Below, piece by piece: positions 35,036-46,110 of a stretch of DNA of 64,000 nucleotides (position 1 is the first letter of the stretch; every line of letters starts with the position of its first letter). The position numbers were made by a program, and so were the translations under genes. The notes under the pieces are model-generated. The model had not been told where the DNA came from. It did not search any database and saw nothing but the letters and a program-made list of their open reading frames with translations. Location: NCBI RefSeq assembly GCF_028372415.1, contig NC_092878.1:2631501-2695500 (forward strand), given 5' to 3'. The DNA comes from Notamacropus eugenii (Eukaryota > Chordata > Mammalia > Diprotodontia > Macropodidae).

Positions 35036-35785
35036 GTTTTGCAAGAAAGTTGTTCAGTCTTTTTCAGTTGTGTCTGACTCTTCATGATCCCATTGGGGGT
35101 TTTCTTGGCCAAGATACTAAAGTTCGCCATTTTCTTCTCCAGCCATTTTACAGAGGAAGAAGCTGAGACAAAGAGGGTGAAGTAATTTGCCTAGGGTCAC
35201 ACACCTAGCAAGGTCTGAGGCCAGATTTGAACTGTGAAGGACTATTAAGGGGTCCCCTCAACTTCTTGAGTTGCCATATTTTTCAGAAAACTGGACTCAG
35301 AATATGCAGGTGATCCTGAATGTGCAGAACTTGCCACCTTCTGCCCTCCCTCTCCCCAAGCTGACAAACTTGATTCCCTGTGTGTCCTTGGGAGTCAAGA
35401 AAGGTGCCAGATAGTTTGTCCTAGGCTTGTGCAGCTGGGACACTTGTAGATAAGGAGGCCACCATATCTTCAATATCTAGCAGGTCCCAAGAGAAAAGAA
35501 TGTGGCTTTCGCCTCTCCTTCAGGCGAGGTTTGTCCTTTATGCCTTTCCTGTGCCTTTCCCCTCCCATGCAATGCCTCTTTAGGTGGAGATTCCGATGCT
35601 TCCTCCCTCCTTTGTCCTGCTGTCATAGATATGCAAACGTCTGTAAGAACTGTGAACTCTTGTTCTGGCTTTGGGTTCCACATGCATGTAACATGGAAGT
35701 TTTGTGAAGTTGTGAGGACTCAGAAAGAGGAATCTGCTTGTCTGCCAGGCCTAGTGCTCTATCCTCTGTGCCACCTAGCTGCTTG
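35036..35785 (-). repeat. Marsupial SINE, antisense, interrupted by an LTR-like insert
   Basis: The left part, 35,048-35,232, runs from 'gttgttcagtctttttcag' through 'gtgtctgactcttcatgatc' to 'gaggccagatttgaact'. The right part, about 35,716-35,782, carries 'ctagtgctctatcctctgtgccacctagctgc'-type ending motifs. Together they make one SINE with a ~480-base foreign insert. Confidence 0.8.
35233..35715. mobile_element. Insert inside the SINE, possible solo LTR
   Basis: About 480 bases unrelated to the SINE, starting 'tgtgaaggactattaagg' and containing 'catgcatgtaaca' near its right end (35,680-35,693). The TG start and CA-type end suggest an endogenous-retrovirus solo LTR. No short target duplication or coding remnant was found, so family and borders are open. 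Confidence 0.35.
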
Positions 35786-36779
35786 AAGAAGTTTGAGCTC
35801 AGTTGTTTGAGGGTGTAGCACATCATTCTAAGTAGCAATCTAAGTAAGTGTCCAGCAAGTAATGGGAAACAGAGGAGACATTGGGGTTTGGAAATAGAGC
35901 CATCCTATATTTGGTTGGAAGCAATAATTGAAGGCAAGTGAGCGGATAAGGTCAGGAGGGAGAGACAGACTGACAGACAGACAGACACACACGCACACGT
36001 ACACACACCAGGGACACAAACTTGAGGAAGGTTTTTGGTGCTGGAGGAAGAGAAGTCAGCAAAGGAAGCTAGAGTGCTTAGAGTGATAAAAGACAGTGTC
36101 GTCATGTTATTCTGAGTGGGAAGAATATTAGGGAATAAAAAGCCTTTGCATTTGATCAGGAAGAGGTGATTAGTAATTTTGGAGTGATGGGGTTTTAATA
36201 ATATACTAAAAGCGAAATTGCATTTGGTTAAGGAATAAAATGTATGATAAAGAAGCAGAGGCAGCAAATGTAAACTCTTTTTGCTAGAAGTTTGACAGTG
36301 AAAGGAAGGGGAGAAAAGTGTAGAGAGGATTTGTAGCAGGAGGAAGTGAAAGAATCCCCCCCCCCCAAACCATGTGTGCATTCTGAGCAAACTTGTTGAA
36401 GGCAAGGAGCCAGGCAGTGGAGTGGGAAGGGGGAGGTGGAGTTGCTAGAGCAAGGTCCCAGAAGGAGTGGGATCCAGGACAAAATGAAAGGGTTCACCTT
36501 GGTGTGATAGTCCTTGGAGACCAGAGGGAAAGTAAAGAGGGTAAGTGAAGAGGAATTCTGAAATGTGGAGAAAGGGAAATTCACCGTAGTGATGTGCATT
36601 GGCCTTGCCCCATTCTTTAAAAACCTCAGGATTGTTTTCCAATGTACACCCCCCATTGAATTCTCAAAAATTGGAGCCAGACTGTGTATGGCATTACATG
36701 CAGTAGTCTGCCTTTCTGCTGAATGTTTCATCGTGAGTTTTCTGGAATCAGGATGAGTTACCCCAACGCTGAGTTGAGT

Positions 36780-37390
36780 TGAGTTCTGCAACATTTTTAG
36801 TATTATTTTTGTTGTCATATTCCATATGTTATCTGTATCCTTGCTCTGCAGTATTCGTAGAATTTCCCCATGTTTCTGTAGATTCCTTATATTTCTAATT
36901 TCTTACAGCTCAGTCATATTCCATTACATTCATGTGCTCCAATTTCCTTAGCCCTTCCCTAATTGATGGGGCCCCATTTTGTGGTTAGGTGGTTTTTGGT
37001 CTTGTTTTGATCCTACTAATAGTGCTGCTATGAATATTTTTTGAATGTCTTCTTGTCATAGACTTCCTTGCAGGTTAGGGAAACGCCCTGAAGTTTGATG
37101 ACCGAGTTAAAGGGTACAAAGAGTTCAGGAACCTTGGAAAATTCTAAATTGTTTTTCAGAATAGTCAGACCAGCTCAATTTTTGGTGTGTCTGTTTCCCC
37201 ATAGCTTCTCCAATCTGTATCGCTGTGATGGGCATGAGGGAACCTCAGAATTGTCTAAACTGTCATTCTCTTACTATTGACAGAGCAATCTTTCATGTAG
37301 TTTTTGATAGTTTGCATTTTTTCTTTTGAGACTGTTTATGTTCTTGAACATGAACTTCTCTTGGATAATTGGCCTTAATCTTTTAAGGAA
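36780..37390 (-). mobile_element. L1 3' fossil, antisense
   Basis: 'tcttacagctcagtcatatt', 'ccttccctaattgatggg' and 'cctactaatagtgctgctat' parallel the antisense L1 3' ends elsewhere. 37,240-37,370 continues toward ORF2. Confidence 0.65.
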
Positions 37391-37439
37391 TCTGGGAAGC
37401 AGGGTCATCTGATACATGAGACAGCTTGGAGATGGGATT

Positions 37440-38560
37440 GGAATTGAGGTGGTAGGCAGCAAGAATGCCAGACTCTATACTTAGCTCTGGGGATATTAAT
37501 GCCAGTTAAGAGGAAGACCATCCTTGCCCTCAAGAAGCTTACATCCTAATGGTAGCAGACTGTACTTGAAAAGGGATTTGAAGAGGTTGTAGGGGTGGGG
37601 AATGAGAGAAGGTCCCTACCTGCCTGGTGATGGAGACAAAGTCTGGGGAATCAGAAGTGCACCTGGTCAGGGAATTCAGCATTGCTGACCTGGGCCTGTC
37701 CACAGAAGTTGCAGACTTGAGGAAAATGGAGAAGGGATAGATTTCCTGTGATGATTGTGTCAGTCTAAAGGAGATGAATAAAGGGATTACTATGTGACGG
37801 CAAAGTCCTAGTTGAGGTTAGGCATAAATTTCTAGTGGACCCAGGTTCAGAAAAAGTTCAATTTGAGCATAGAGTGTATGTAGGAGAATAGTGTGCCCAA
37901 TTGTGGATGACCTTGACTGTCAGGACTAGAGAGTGAAGAGCCCTCCAGAGTTTGGAGTATATAGAACATGATAGTAGTACATTAGGGAATCTCTTCTGAT
38001 TAGGGTATTTAGGATATATTGGAAAAGGGATGGACTAGAGCAGGGGTTCTTTATTATTTTGTGTCAGCTTGGTGAAGCCTAAGTACTGTTTTTAAAGGCA
38101 CAAAATAAAATACAAAGGAAATCAATGATATTGAAATGTACTTGTCAAAATATTTTTTAAAAACTAGTCATGAATTTCATGATTAGGAAAAGGAAGGGAA
38201 ACATAGGAGTAGCAGTTATCTTCTGTTAATACCATACCAAGGACAGCACCATAAAGGAGGTGCTGAGGAAGATAAAAAGTACAGTTAAGACACCATCCCT
38301 ACCCCCAGGCTGCTTATGTTTCTAGCAGAGGGGAAAAGATTGTGACACAGGTGACCTTGATACACAGCGTTACTGGACAAATGCAGTGTGATCGGAGGTT
38401 TGAGAGGTCCACAGTAGAGGTGGCAGATGGGGGAGCATTGGAGTTGGGCTTTAAAGGTCTGAACTTAATGAGGTTGTCATTTAGGGAACTGGAAGTTTTT
38501 TGAGGGTAGAAAAGGCACGATGAAAGTGGCATTTAAGGAAGGTAAATGTTAGTGTTTGCC
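37440..38560 (-). repeat. L2 3' region, antisense, split by a small hAT-like element
   Basis: 'agactctatacttagctctgg' and 'cctcaagaagcttacatcct' at 37,470-37,550 are an L2 end. 38,215-38,545 has a second L2-like block. Confidence 0.5.
38040..38190 (+). mobile_element. hAT-like non-autonomous element, partial
   Basis: 'gagcaggggttcttta', 'gtttttaaaggcacaaaataaaatac' (short matches) and 'tcaatgatattgaaatg' match the copy at 16,195-16,395. The right terminus is not evident. Confidence 0.45.
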
Positions 38561-39135
38561 TTCTCCTCTAACTCCACACTACTTATTCTAGGCACGTTAT
38601 TTTAGACCACCTGTTACTCTGCTAGGTCATTTGCCCCAGCTCACGGACCCTGGGCTGCTCCCTCCTCTAGCAGGATGTTCGTTTACTTGAAACTTAAGAC
38701 CAGAGTTTATACATTCGCATGACTGTTGACTCCTCACAAAAGCTACCTGGAGAAGCTGCGCGCAGATTTACCCCCAAAACCTCCCAGTACTTTTTGTCAG
38801 CTACTTGTGGTCCTTTTATTCAGAATGCCCTGGAAGTGACTGACCTAGAGAGAAAGGAACTTGTTGTTTTGTATTATGAGATCTTCTCTAATGAGGATAC
38901 ACAGAGTTATTGACAAGTTACTGGTGCTTAGGAATATCTGCAACCTACTCTGATTGCTAGAGTTACTGTGTAGAACCCAAGGTTTCCATTTCTTTGGTAT
39001 ATGTGTGGGAGAAGTGTTTGTGGCATCTTGAACTGGAATTCATAATGCAGTTCCTTTTTAAAAAGTACTTTTAAAATAGCTAAATTTAAAAGGATTTTAC
39101 AAAAGAAAAACAAACTGCGTTATGAGGGAAGCTGT
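38560..39135. other. No feature recognised
   Basis: Intronic DNA with no supported feature. Confidence 0.5.
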
Positions 39136-39139
39136 CTTA

Positions 39140-39385
39140 GATACAGGACAACTAGGTGGTGCATCAGGAGTCAAGAAAATCTTAGCTGAAGTCCAGTCTC
39201 AAACACTTACTAGGTTTGTGACCCTGGGCAAGTCACATAGCCCCTATTTGTCTCGGTGCTTCATCTGTAAAATGAGGACACACTGGAGAAGAAAATGGCT
39301 AACCACTTTAGTATATTTGCCAAGAAAACCCTATGGACAAAGTACATGAGATCATGTAGTCTGACGTTACTGAACGACCACCACC
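39140..39385 (+). repeat. Marsupial tRNA-type SINE, sense
   Basis: 'aggacaactaggtggtgcat', 'gaccctgggcaagtcac', 'catctgtaaaatgagg', 'ccactttagtatatttgcc' and 'gttactgaacgacc' give the full order; the middle of the head is deleted. Confidence 0.88.
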
Positions 39386-39479
39386 ACCTCAGGTGCATCT
39401 TACTTTGAGGTGCCAGATTCTTCACAAACAATAACCAAATGAAACCTCTCAGAAGGTACATTTCCTGAAAAACCAAGCC

Positions 39480-39800
39480 AGCTTATTTTTTGTTTACAGA
39501 AGGGTGTGGTGAGCTCTTCAGCGTTGACAAGTATGGCTCTAACATCAACGTTGTGGTTTTTTATTGTGATTTTGTTTTCCCTTTTTGGCTCTGCTTTCTT
39601 CCCTGTGTCGCCTTAGACCAGTCTTCCCATGTTTCTCTGGCATTCTTTGCAGCAGGTTGATAGTCTGTTACATTCACATTGCCATTGCCCAGCTGTCTGG
39701 ACCAGACTTTGATTCTTATAAGTCACACTGCCATGAACATTTCTTTTTGTATGTGAGGATCTTTCTTGCCGTCAGTGACATTCTGGAGCTAGAAGTCCAG
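39480..39800 (-). mobile_element. L1 3' fragment, antisense
   Basis: 'ttgccattgcccagctgtc' and 'cactgccatgaacatttcttttt' resemble the antisense L1 3' pattern. Confidence 0.45.
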
Positions 39801-40215
39801 GGATCTAAGTTAAAGACAATTTAGGAATTCCTGTAATGCACTTTACTATAGAAACTGCAGTTTAACAAGTGGTTTGCTGGACTTGAAATGACACAGTCAG
39901 TATTATAATTCAGCTACATTGTTCACTAAATAGACTTTTCAGTTGACTTAGGAACCTATGGGGTTGAAAACTCACTTTTATGTCGATTGTCTCAGGGCAA
40001 CATAGATGCTTCAGTCTGAAGAGATTTGTTACCAGGTTAGCGACAGTGTAATGAATGTTTTGGCCACAGCATCTCTTCAGGAGCATCTAACAAAATCCCA
40101 AGAGATTATATGCTCTGTTGGTGGTAGGGCTGCTCGTACCCAGTATCATGTCTCTATTAAAATTCCATTTCTGTGCAAAGTCTTCTTACTTCTGGTGCCT
40201 TCCATCTTTTGATTG
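39800..40215. other. No feature recognised
   Basis: Intronic DNA with no supported feature. Confidence 0.5.
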
Positions 40216-40495
40216 AGGGCAGCTGGGTGGTCAGGAGGACCTGAGTTCAAATCTCATCTCAGACACTTGACACTCATTAGCTGTGTGACCTTGGGCAAGT
40301 CACTTAACCCCAGTTGCCTCATCCTGGGCCATCGGCAGTCACCCTGATGAATATCTGGTCACTGGATTCAGATGGCTCTGGAGAAGTGAAGCTGGTGACC
40401 TGCACAGCCTTCCCTCACTCAAAACAAAGCCAACTGCCAATCGTGTCAACATGTCTCTGATGGCATGGTCTTCGGCAACGAAGGACGGACACACA
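40215..40495 (+). repeat. Marsupial tRNA-type SINE, sense (same family as 1,786-2,085)
   Basis: 'gggcagctgggtggtcagg', 'ctgagttcaaatctcatctc', 'cttgggcaagtcacttaacc', then the family tail 'gatgaatatctggtcactgg' and 'gcatggtcttcggcaacgaa'. The tail is the reverse of that at 1,786-1,960. Confidence 0.9.
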
Positions 40496-40589
40496 TCCAT
40501 CTTTTCATTATTTTCCATTTCTCCTGCATATAGCTTGTTTGTAACATGTTTGCTTTTTGTTTGGGACTCTTTTGCCTCATTTTGTATCC

Positions 40590-40715
40590 CTACCACTTAG
40601 CCTAGTGACTGGCATATATATAGTAGGCACTTATTAAATGCTTATTGATTGCCTGACTGACTTTGTTCTCCCTTCATAGAAAAAGTGCTTAATAAAGGTT
40701 TGTTGATGACTTGAA
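40590..40715 (+). repeat. L2 3' end, sense (two adjacent tails)
   Basis: 'cttattaaatgcttattgatt' and 'cttaataaaggtttgttgat' are two L2-like termini about 60 bases apart. Confidence 0.65.
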
Positions 40716-41866
40716 CGCTTGGTATCCCTTCTTAGGCCCTAATAAAACTTTGCATAAAATAGGTCAGTAAATAACTGATTGAATGACATTGTAAAAATAG
40801 CCTGTTTTTATATGGATATGCATATAAATTCAGATAATTTGTTCTGATTTTATTGTACATGAGAGTCTACATTTTACACTTAAAATTTAGTTGACAGTTA
40901 TTTCAATTTCCACCAGATGGCCCTCCCAGCGTGTAAGGAGCTACTAAGCAAAATTAGATTGCTGTATTTACACATCGTTTGAATTGTTGTTCAAAAATAT
41001 CAGAATTCAGCCCATAAGTCATAGTAAAAGGTAATCGAATTTTAAAAATTAAAATATTTATTAAATTTATTTAGAATTCTTGAAGGAAAGCATAGTAATA
41101 GATAACATAAAGCCTTTATTACTTGTAGCCAGTAATAGTTGTGCACAAATGAGATTTGACTTATGTGTTTAAACCAAAGTTAAATGCTTTTTCAGTTACT
41201 CAGTTTCAATGCAGAATGCAACCTGCCACTTTATGCCGTGTAAACTATTTATTGCCAACTGCTGTAATGTATTGAACAGTTAGGATTGTACTAGAAATCT
41301 TTAGCAGTCGAGATCTGCAGTAAACTTGGGCTGACTTAATTCGCATTTCATTGATTGGCCTTTTTTTTTAAAAATAAAAGTCATAGCTGATGAGAGTTAC
41401 CTGGTGGGTTACCTAATGGTCAGGTTTATGAATTCTACCACTGTCAAATCAGCTTGTTTTTTCAGAAAGCTGTAGCAGATGACCACGTTTTAGATATACT
41501 TTTCATGGTTTTTTTTCTGGTCATGTGACAGTTTAACAGAACCCTTGTTTTCATTTCCAAATTATCACTTTCATTTGTCTATCTGCAGTAACATTAGCCT
41601 ACTGCTGCAAATAAAAAAAGCATGTGTTCATGGCATTTAAAAACCAAACCGACAGAATTACCTCATGCTCAGTATATAGACTTTGTGCCTTTGTAGGCTG
41701 CTCAGTGAATTGGCTCAGGTGGCTCTGGGTCACATTTGTGTACTGCTTTAGACTTCAGATGTGACCCAGTATCTCCAGATTGCTTAATTCTTTCCCTCAG
41801 TCTTCTCAGACAAGAGCATGTGCGAGCCATCAGTCTCACTGTTCACCTAATTGCTGGTCACATGAA
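40715..41866. other. No gene; AT-rich intronic DNA
   Basis: Low in recognisable repeats, so it could contain conserved non-coding sequence. Nothing can be asserted without alignment. Confidence 0.45.
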
Positions 41867-42075
41867 CGTTGTTGTTGAGTTGCTTCAGCGTCTCAGTCTT
41901 CATGACCCCATTTGGGCTTTTCTTGCTGGAAATACTGGAGTGTTTACCATTTCCTTCTCCTGCTCATTTTAGAGATGAGTAACTGAGGTTAACAGGATTA
42001 AGTGACTTGCCCAGGGTCACACAACTAAGGCTAAAGATACCTCACATTCTATCCACTGTGCCCCCTAGCTGCCCA
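41866..42075 (-). repeat. Marsupial tRNA-type SINE, antisense
   Basis: 'gttgttgttgagttgcttcag', 'cttcatgaccccatttggg', 'gacttgcccagggtcacac', then 'tatccactgtgccccctagc'. Confidence 0.9.
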
Positions 42076-42900
42076 TCCCATGTATGGGTGGATTAATAAT
42101 TTTTGTGAGACAAGTTAGAAGTTTTAAATTTCAAAGTGGTTTCTCCTTTCTATTCCCACTTTTATCTGTTCCATTTGTCTGCGGTAAGGAAATACAAACT
42201 AATTTTGTTATTTATCTAGTCCAGAACATAATTAGGAGATACCAATTGTCAAATTGCCAGCTCACATACCTGTTTGTTGAAGAGCACCTGTTCATATAGG
42301 ATGAGGTCACTCCAATCAGGCAAACTCTATTTGGGATTAATTTTCCCTTCTCCACTTACCCTTAAAGAAATATACTTCTAGAACAAATTCAAGTCCAGGT
42401 ATTTTTTTTTTCCCTCCCACACATAATAAAGTCCCTTTGGTCCCTCCTCCCTTAATGTTTTTTCAGGATTTAATTATAACTGAGAGAAACTTCCTTGAAC
42501 AGTCTTCCAATGTGAGACCTTTCTCCCATTTAAGATACGTATATCTTGAACTCAAAAACTGTTTTAAATAATATATCTCAGTTTTTTATTTCCTCCTATA
42601 TATGGACTATTATACAACCCTGGATAAAAATTCTTGTGGCACTCTTTTTCATTTGTGGATAACCATCACTTAAGTACACATGAAAATATACAGTATGGAT
42701 GTACACACACACATTCCAGGACTTTAACCTCTCCACCAACCCTTTTCTTGATACTTGTCTTCCAGAATAGTCTCTCTTGCCCTGGAATAACTTCTTCTAA
42801 TAGGATTTTTAGAATGCTATCTGAAAACTGCAAAGGAATTGGTTGCTTTATAGAACTATACAAAATCATAATAAAATAGATTTTTTTTTTGAGGGAAACA
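42075..42900. other. No feature recognised
   Basis: AT-rich intronic DNA, T9-T10 runs at 42,401 and 42,882. No supported feature. Confidence 0.5.
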
Positions 42901-43860
42901 CTTAAGATTTCAAGGGAAATAAAAAGGAAAAATGGGAATGAAAGGAGCACAGCAGTACCAGATCTTAAACTGTATTTTGAGGCAATAATTAGAAAAACAA
43001 TTTGATACTAGTTAAAAAGCAGATAAATGGAAGGGAACAGGTCATAGGCAAGCTGTAGAACACAACCTAGTAGCCCAGTTTGTCATAAATTCAAGAATAC
43101 AAACTATTAGGGGAAGGACTTACTATTCAACAAAAATTGCTAGAAAAACTGGAAAGTAATGGGGCGGAAAATAGACTTAAACCAAAATTTTATACACCAT
43201 CATGCAAAAAGCAGTCTTAAAAGATGACATCCCAAAACCTTCACACAAACAAAATGGTAGAAGAGAATGGGAGGAATGAAGATCTTTCAGATCTTTGGTT
43301 GGGGTAATAAACAGTAACCAAATAAAGGATAGAATAATTTGGATTCTATAAAATTTAAACGCTTTCTCATGAATTAAACAAATGTAAATAGAGTAAAAGT
43401 TTTCAGGAGGAAGTCTTCAAATTATGTATTTCTAAGAGAATTTTGATATCCAAGATATATGGGGAATTGATAGTTTGCCTTTCTTTTTAAGGCATCAACA
43501 ACCATTAGACATGCCCCAGCTCATTAATAAAAAAGGGAAAAATTAAATAATTTTAAGGTTTTATTTTTTTACCCATTAAATTGACTAATTTGGGATAGGA
43601 AAGTCAATGTTGGAGGAGCTATAAAGAGAAATGGTCCCACTAATATCGTGTTCCTAGAGCTGTGACTAAGAAAACACTTTTGAAAAATATGAGGAAAGTT
43701 CTTAAAAGGATCATACCCTTTAACCACTCCATCCCATTAGAAACTGGTTAAGTTTACTTGGGCCAACTGGTCTGGAAGAGGGACCAGGGCATGAGTATGT
43801 TGCATGTGTTTTTGTCTTGTCTTTCAATATCTGTTGATTTTTAAAAAATTTTCCTTATGG
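42900..43860 (+). mobile_element. L1 ORF2 C-terminal/3' fossil, sense
   Basis: 'ttactattcaacaaaaattgc' matches the SLFDKNC position and 'ggaaagtaatggggcgg' the following block. 43,565-43,735 continues into the 'cccattaaattgactaattt' part equivalent to RYHLTPVRLA. Many stops. Confidence 0.65.
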
Positions 43861-44316
43861 AACTAGTGAATTTCAAAGAAAAAAATGATGTTAAGAGTTA
43901 TCAGGCAATGTAGACTCTGATTTAGTACAGAACAACTAATTACGTATTAAGAACTGAACATAATTAAATTTTAATCTAATTCTTAAAATGCATATATATT
44001 TCATGATGAATGCGTGAACAGTTCTAAGTAATGATTTGCAAACTCATTCCAGGAACTAAGCATTTCTGAGTATTTCTGATTGTACAGATGTTCGCTTCAG
44101 AAGTTTGATAGCATGAAAGTAAAGCCACAACTTTTTAAAATCAGTTGTTTGAAAAGGGTAGCTTTTTTTGAATAAAGTTATATTTTAGTGTATAATTTTA
44201 TTGTAATAAAATATATTTTTAAATTTTTAGTTATGCTTTAATTGCAAGAAAACTAAATGATGTACATGTATATTTTACCAAACAAGTTGAAAAAAAACCC
44301 TTATATTTTCTTTCTA
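43860..44316. other. No feature recognised
   Basis: AT-rich intronic DNA without a supported feature. Confidence 0.5.
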
Positions 44317-44575
44317 GGCAGCTAGAGGGCACAGTGGGATAGAGTGCCAGGCCTGGAGTCAGGAAGACCTGAGTTCCAGTATGACCTCAGAAACATTCCA
44401 GTTGTGTGACCTAACTGCTGTTAGCCTCAGTTTCCTCATCTGTAAAAGAGAGATAAATAGCGCTTACCTCCTAGGGTTATTTTGAGGAGCAAATGAAATG
44501 ATAATTGTAAAACTCTTGGCACAGGGTTTTAGCACATAGTAGACATTACAGAAATGCTAACTGCTATTATTATTG
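44316..44575 (+). repeat. Marsupial tRNA-type SINE, sense
   Basis: 'aggcagctagagggcacagtgg', with 'gcctggagtcaggaagacc', 'cagtttcctcatctgtaaaa', 'cttacctcctagggttatt' and a '(att)n' end, is a full-length MIR-related marsupial copy. Confidence 0.92.
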
Positions 44576-44900
44576 CTGATAATAATGAATTTATTTTTCA
44601 AGTGAACAAGATCTCATAAAAATTATAGAAATTTAACCTGTTGAAAAACGGTAAGCAGTTCACTTAGTGAGCACTTAATTTTAAATACATTCCATTTTAC
44701 CTGTGTGGCAGCTTGCAGTAAATTTCAGTTTATGAGTTTGTAGTTTGCTAGTTTTTATAGCAATGTGACATGTGATTTTGATTTAAATTTTTAAATGTTC
44801 TTTAAATTTTAATTTTTATATATTCTTGAAGAATAAATGTTTTCTTTTTTTATTCCATGTTTTATGTGTATACCAGGCAGGGTACATTTTTTCTCATACC
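44575..44900. other. No feature recognised
   Basis: AT-rich DNA between a SINE and an L2. Confidence 0.5.
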
Positions 44901-45689
44901 AATCCAATTAGTAAGTATTTATTAAGCATGAGGGTGCTAGAGATACGAGTAAAAAGGCTGAAACAATTCCAACTCGTAAAGAGCTTACATTCTAACAGAC
45001 AGTAAGTACATATGTAGCATAAATCTGAAGTGAATAAATACAAACATATAGAAAGTGGTTCAATACAAAATAGTTGTGCGACACTAGCAATTGGGAAGGT
45101 GAAGAAAGGCCCCATGCAGAAGATGGTGCTTGAGCTGTGTCGTAAAGGAAAGAGAGACTTTGTGGGTGTACATGGAGTTAAAGAATAAATGCTTTCAAGG
45201 CATGGGGGATGACCAGTACAAAAGCATGGGCATGGGAGATGGAATGTCAAGTGGGATAAAAGACAGCAGGCCAGTTTGACCGGATAGTAGAGTATGGGAA
45301 GGGGATAATATCTGATGATTCTGGAAAGGTAGGCCAGGGCTTTAAAAAGTAAACAGAGAAGTTCATAGTTTATCTTAGAAGCACTTAGAAAGTTCTAGAA
45401 TTTGACTAGGAAAATCACATGAATAGATCTATGCTTCACTAAAATTACCTAGAATGGAGATAGACTTAAGGAACTTAGAGTAATTTAGGGGAGATTTGAT
45501 GAGGGGCTGAACAGAGCTAGTTATTATATGAGTGGAGACAAGGGGTCAAATGTGAGAGAAGTCAGGATCTGGCCACTGATTGGATATGTGGGGTGAGGCA
45601 GGACGAGCAGGTTACCAACATAGGCTGAAAGTGGATGATGCCTTTCAGGGTTGGGGGGAAAGACAATTCAGTTTTGGACACATTCTGTT

Positions 45690-45965
45690 GTTGAGCACAG
45701 TCCCTGGCACATAGTAAGCACTTAATGAAAGTTTATTGACTGACGTGTTCAGTTTATGACAATAACAAGCATTTATATAGCACTTGAAGGTTGGTAAAGC
45801 ATTTTGCAAGTAATATCATATTGGATCCTCACAACAGTCCTGGGGGATAGAAGCTATTCATCTCCTCCTATTATAGACGAGGAAACAAGCAGACACTACC
45901 CTATCCACTAATTGGTGTCTGAAGCTAGATTTGAACTTAGGTCTTCCTGACTCCAGGTCCAGTAC
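45690..45965 (-). repeat. MIR-related SINE, antisense, inside L2
   Basis: 'caataacaagcatttatatagc', 'ggatcctcacaacagtcctg', 'agatttgaacttaggtcttcctgactcc' (short matches) mark the antisense MIR/marsupial order. L2 text resumes with 'aaatatccagtagacc'. Confidence 0.75.
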
Positions 45966-46084
45966 TCTTATCAAATATGTCATTTGAAATATCCAGTAGA
46001 CCATTGGTGATACAGGACTGGAATTCAGGGGAAACACTTAGGCTGGATGTATAGATATGAGAATCTGCATAGAGGTAGTAGTAG

Positions 46085-46105
46085 TTAAATCCCATGGAAA
46101 CTAAT
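46085..46105. repeat. Left target-site duplication of the inserted LINE
   Basis: The 21-mer here matches 48,183-48,203 at 17 of 21 positions; both contain 'ccatgg' and end 'ctaat'. L2 is the host sequence on both sides. Confidence 0.75.
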
Positions 46106-46110
46106 TAATT

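Larger units (their letters stand above)
34735..36650 (-). mobile_element. L2 LINE fossil, antisense, interrupted by a SINE
   Basis: 'gaaggtttttgagtaggggc' and 'tggggtagtctagatgagaa' are antisense L2. After the SINE the element resumes with 'tttgagctcagttgtttgag' and 'gtgtccagcaagtaatggg' and continues, less clearly, to about 36,650. It contains an impure (CAGA/CA) run at 35,966-36,008 and a C12 run at 36,355-36,366. Confidence 0.6.

Noticed and set aside
36228..36818. 196-codon minus-strand open frame
   Set aside because: It spans the end of an L2 fossil and the start of an L1 fossil, with no coherent domain.
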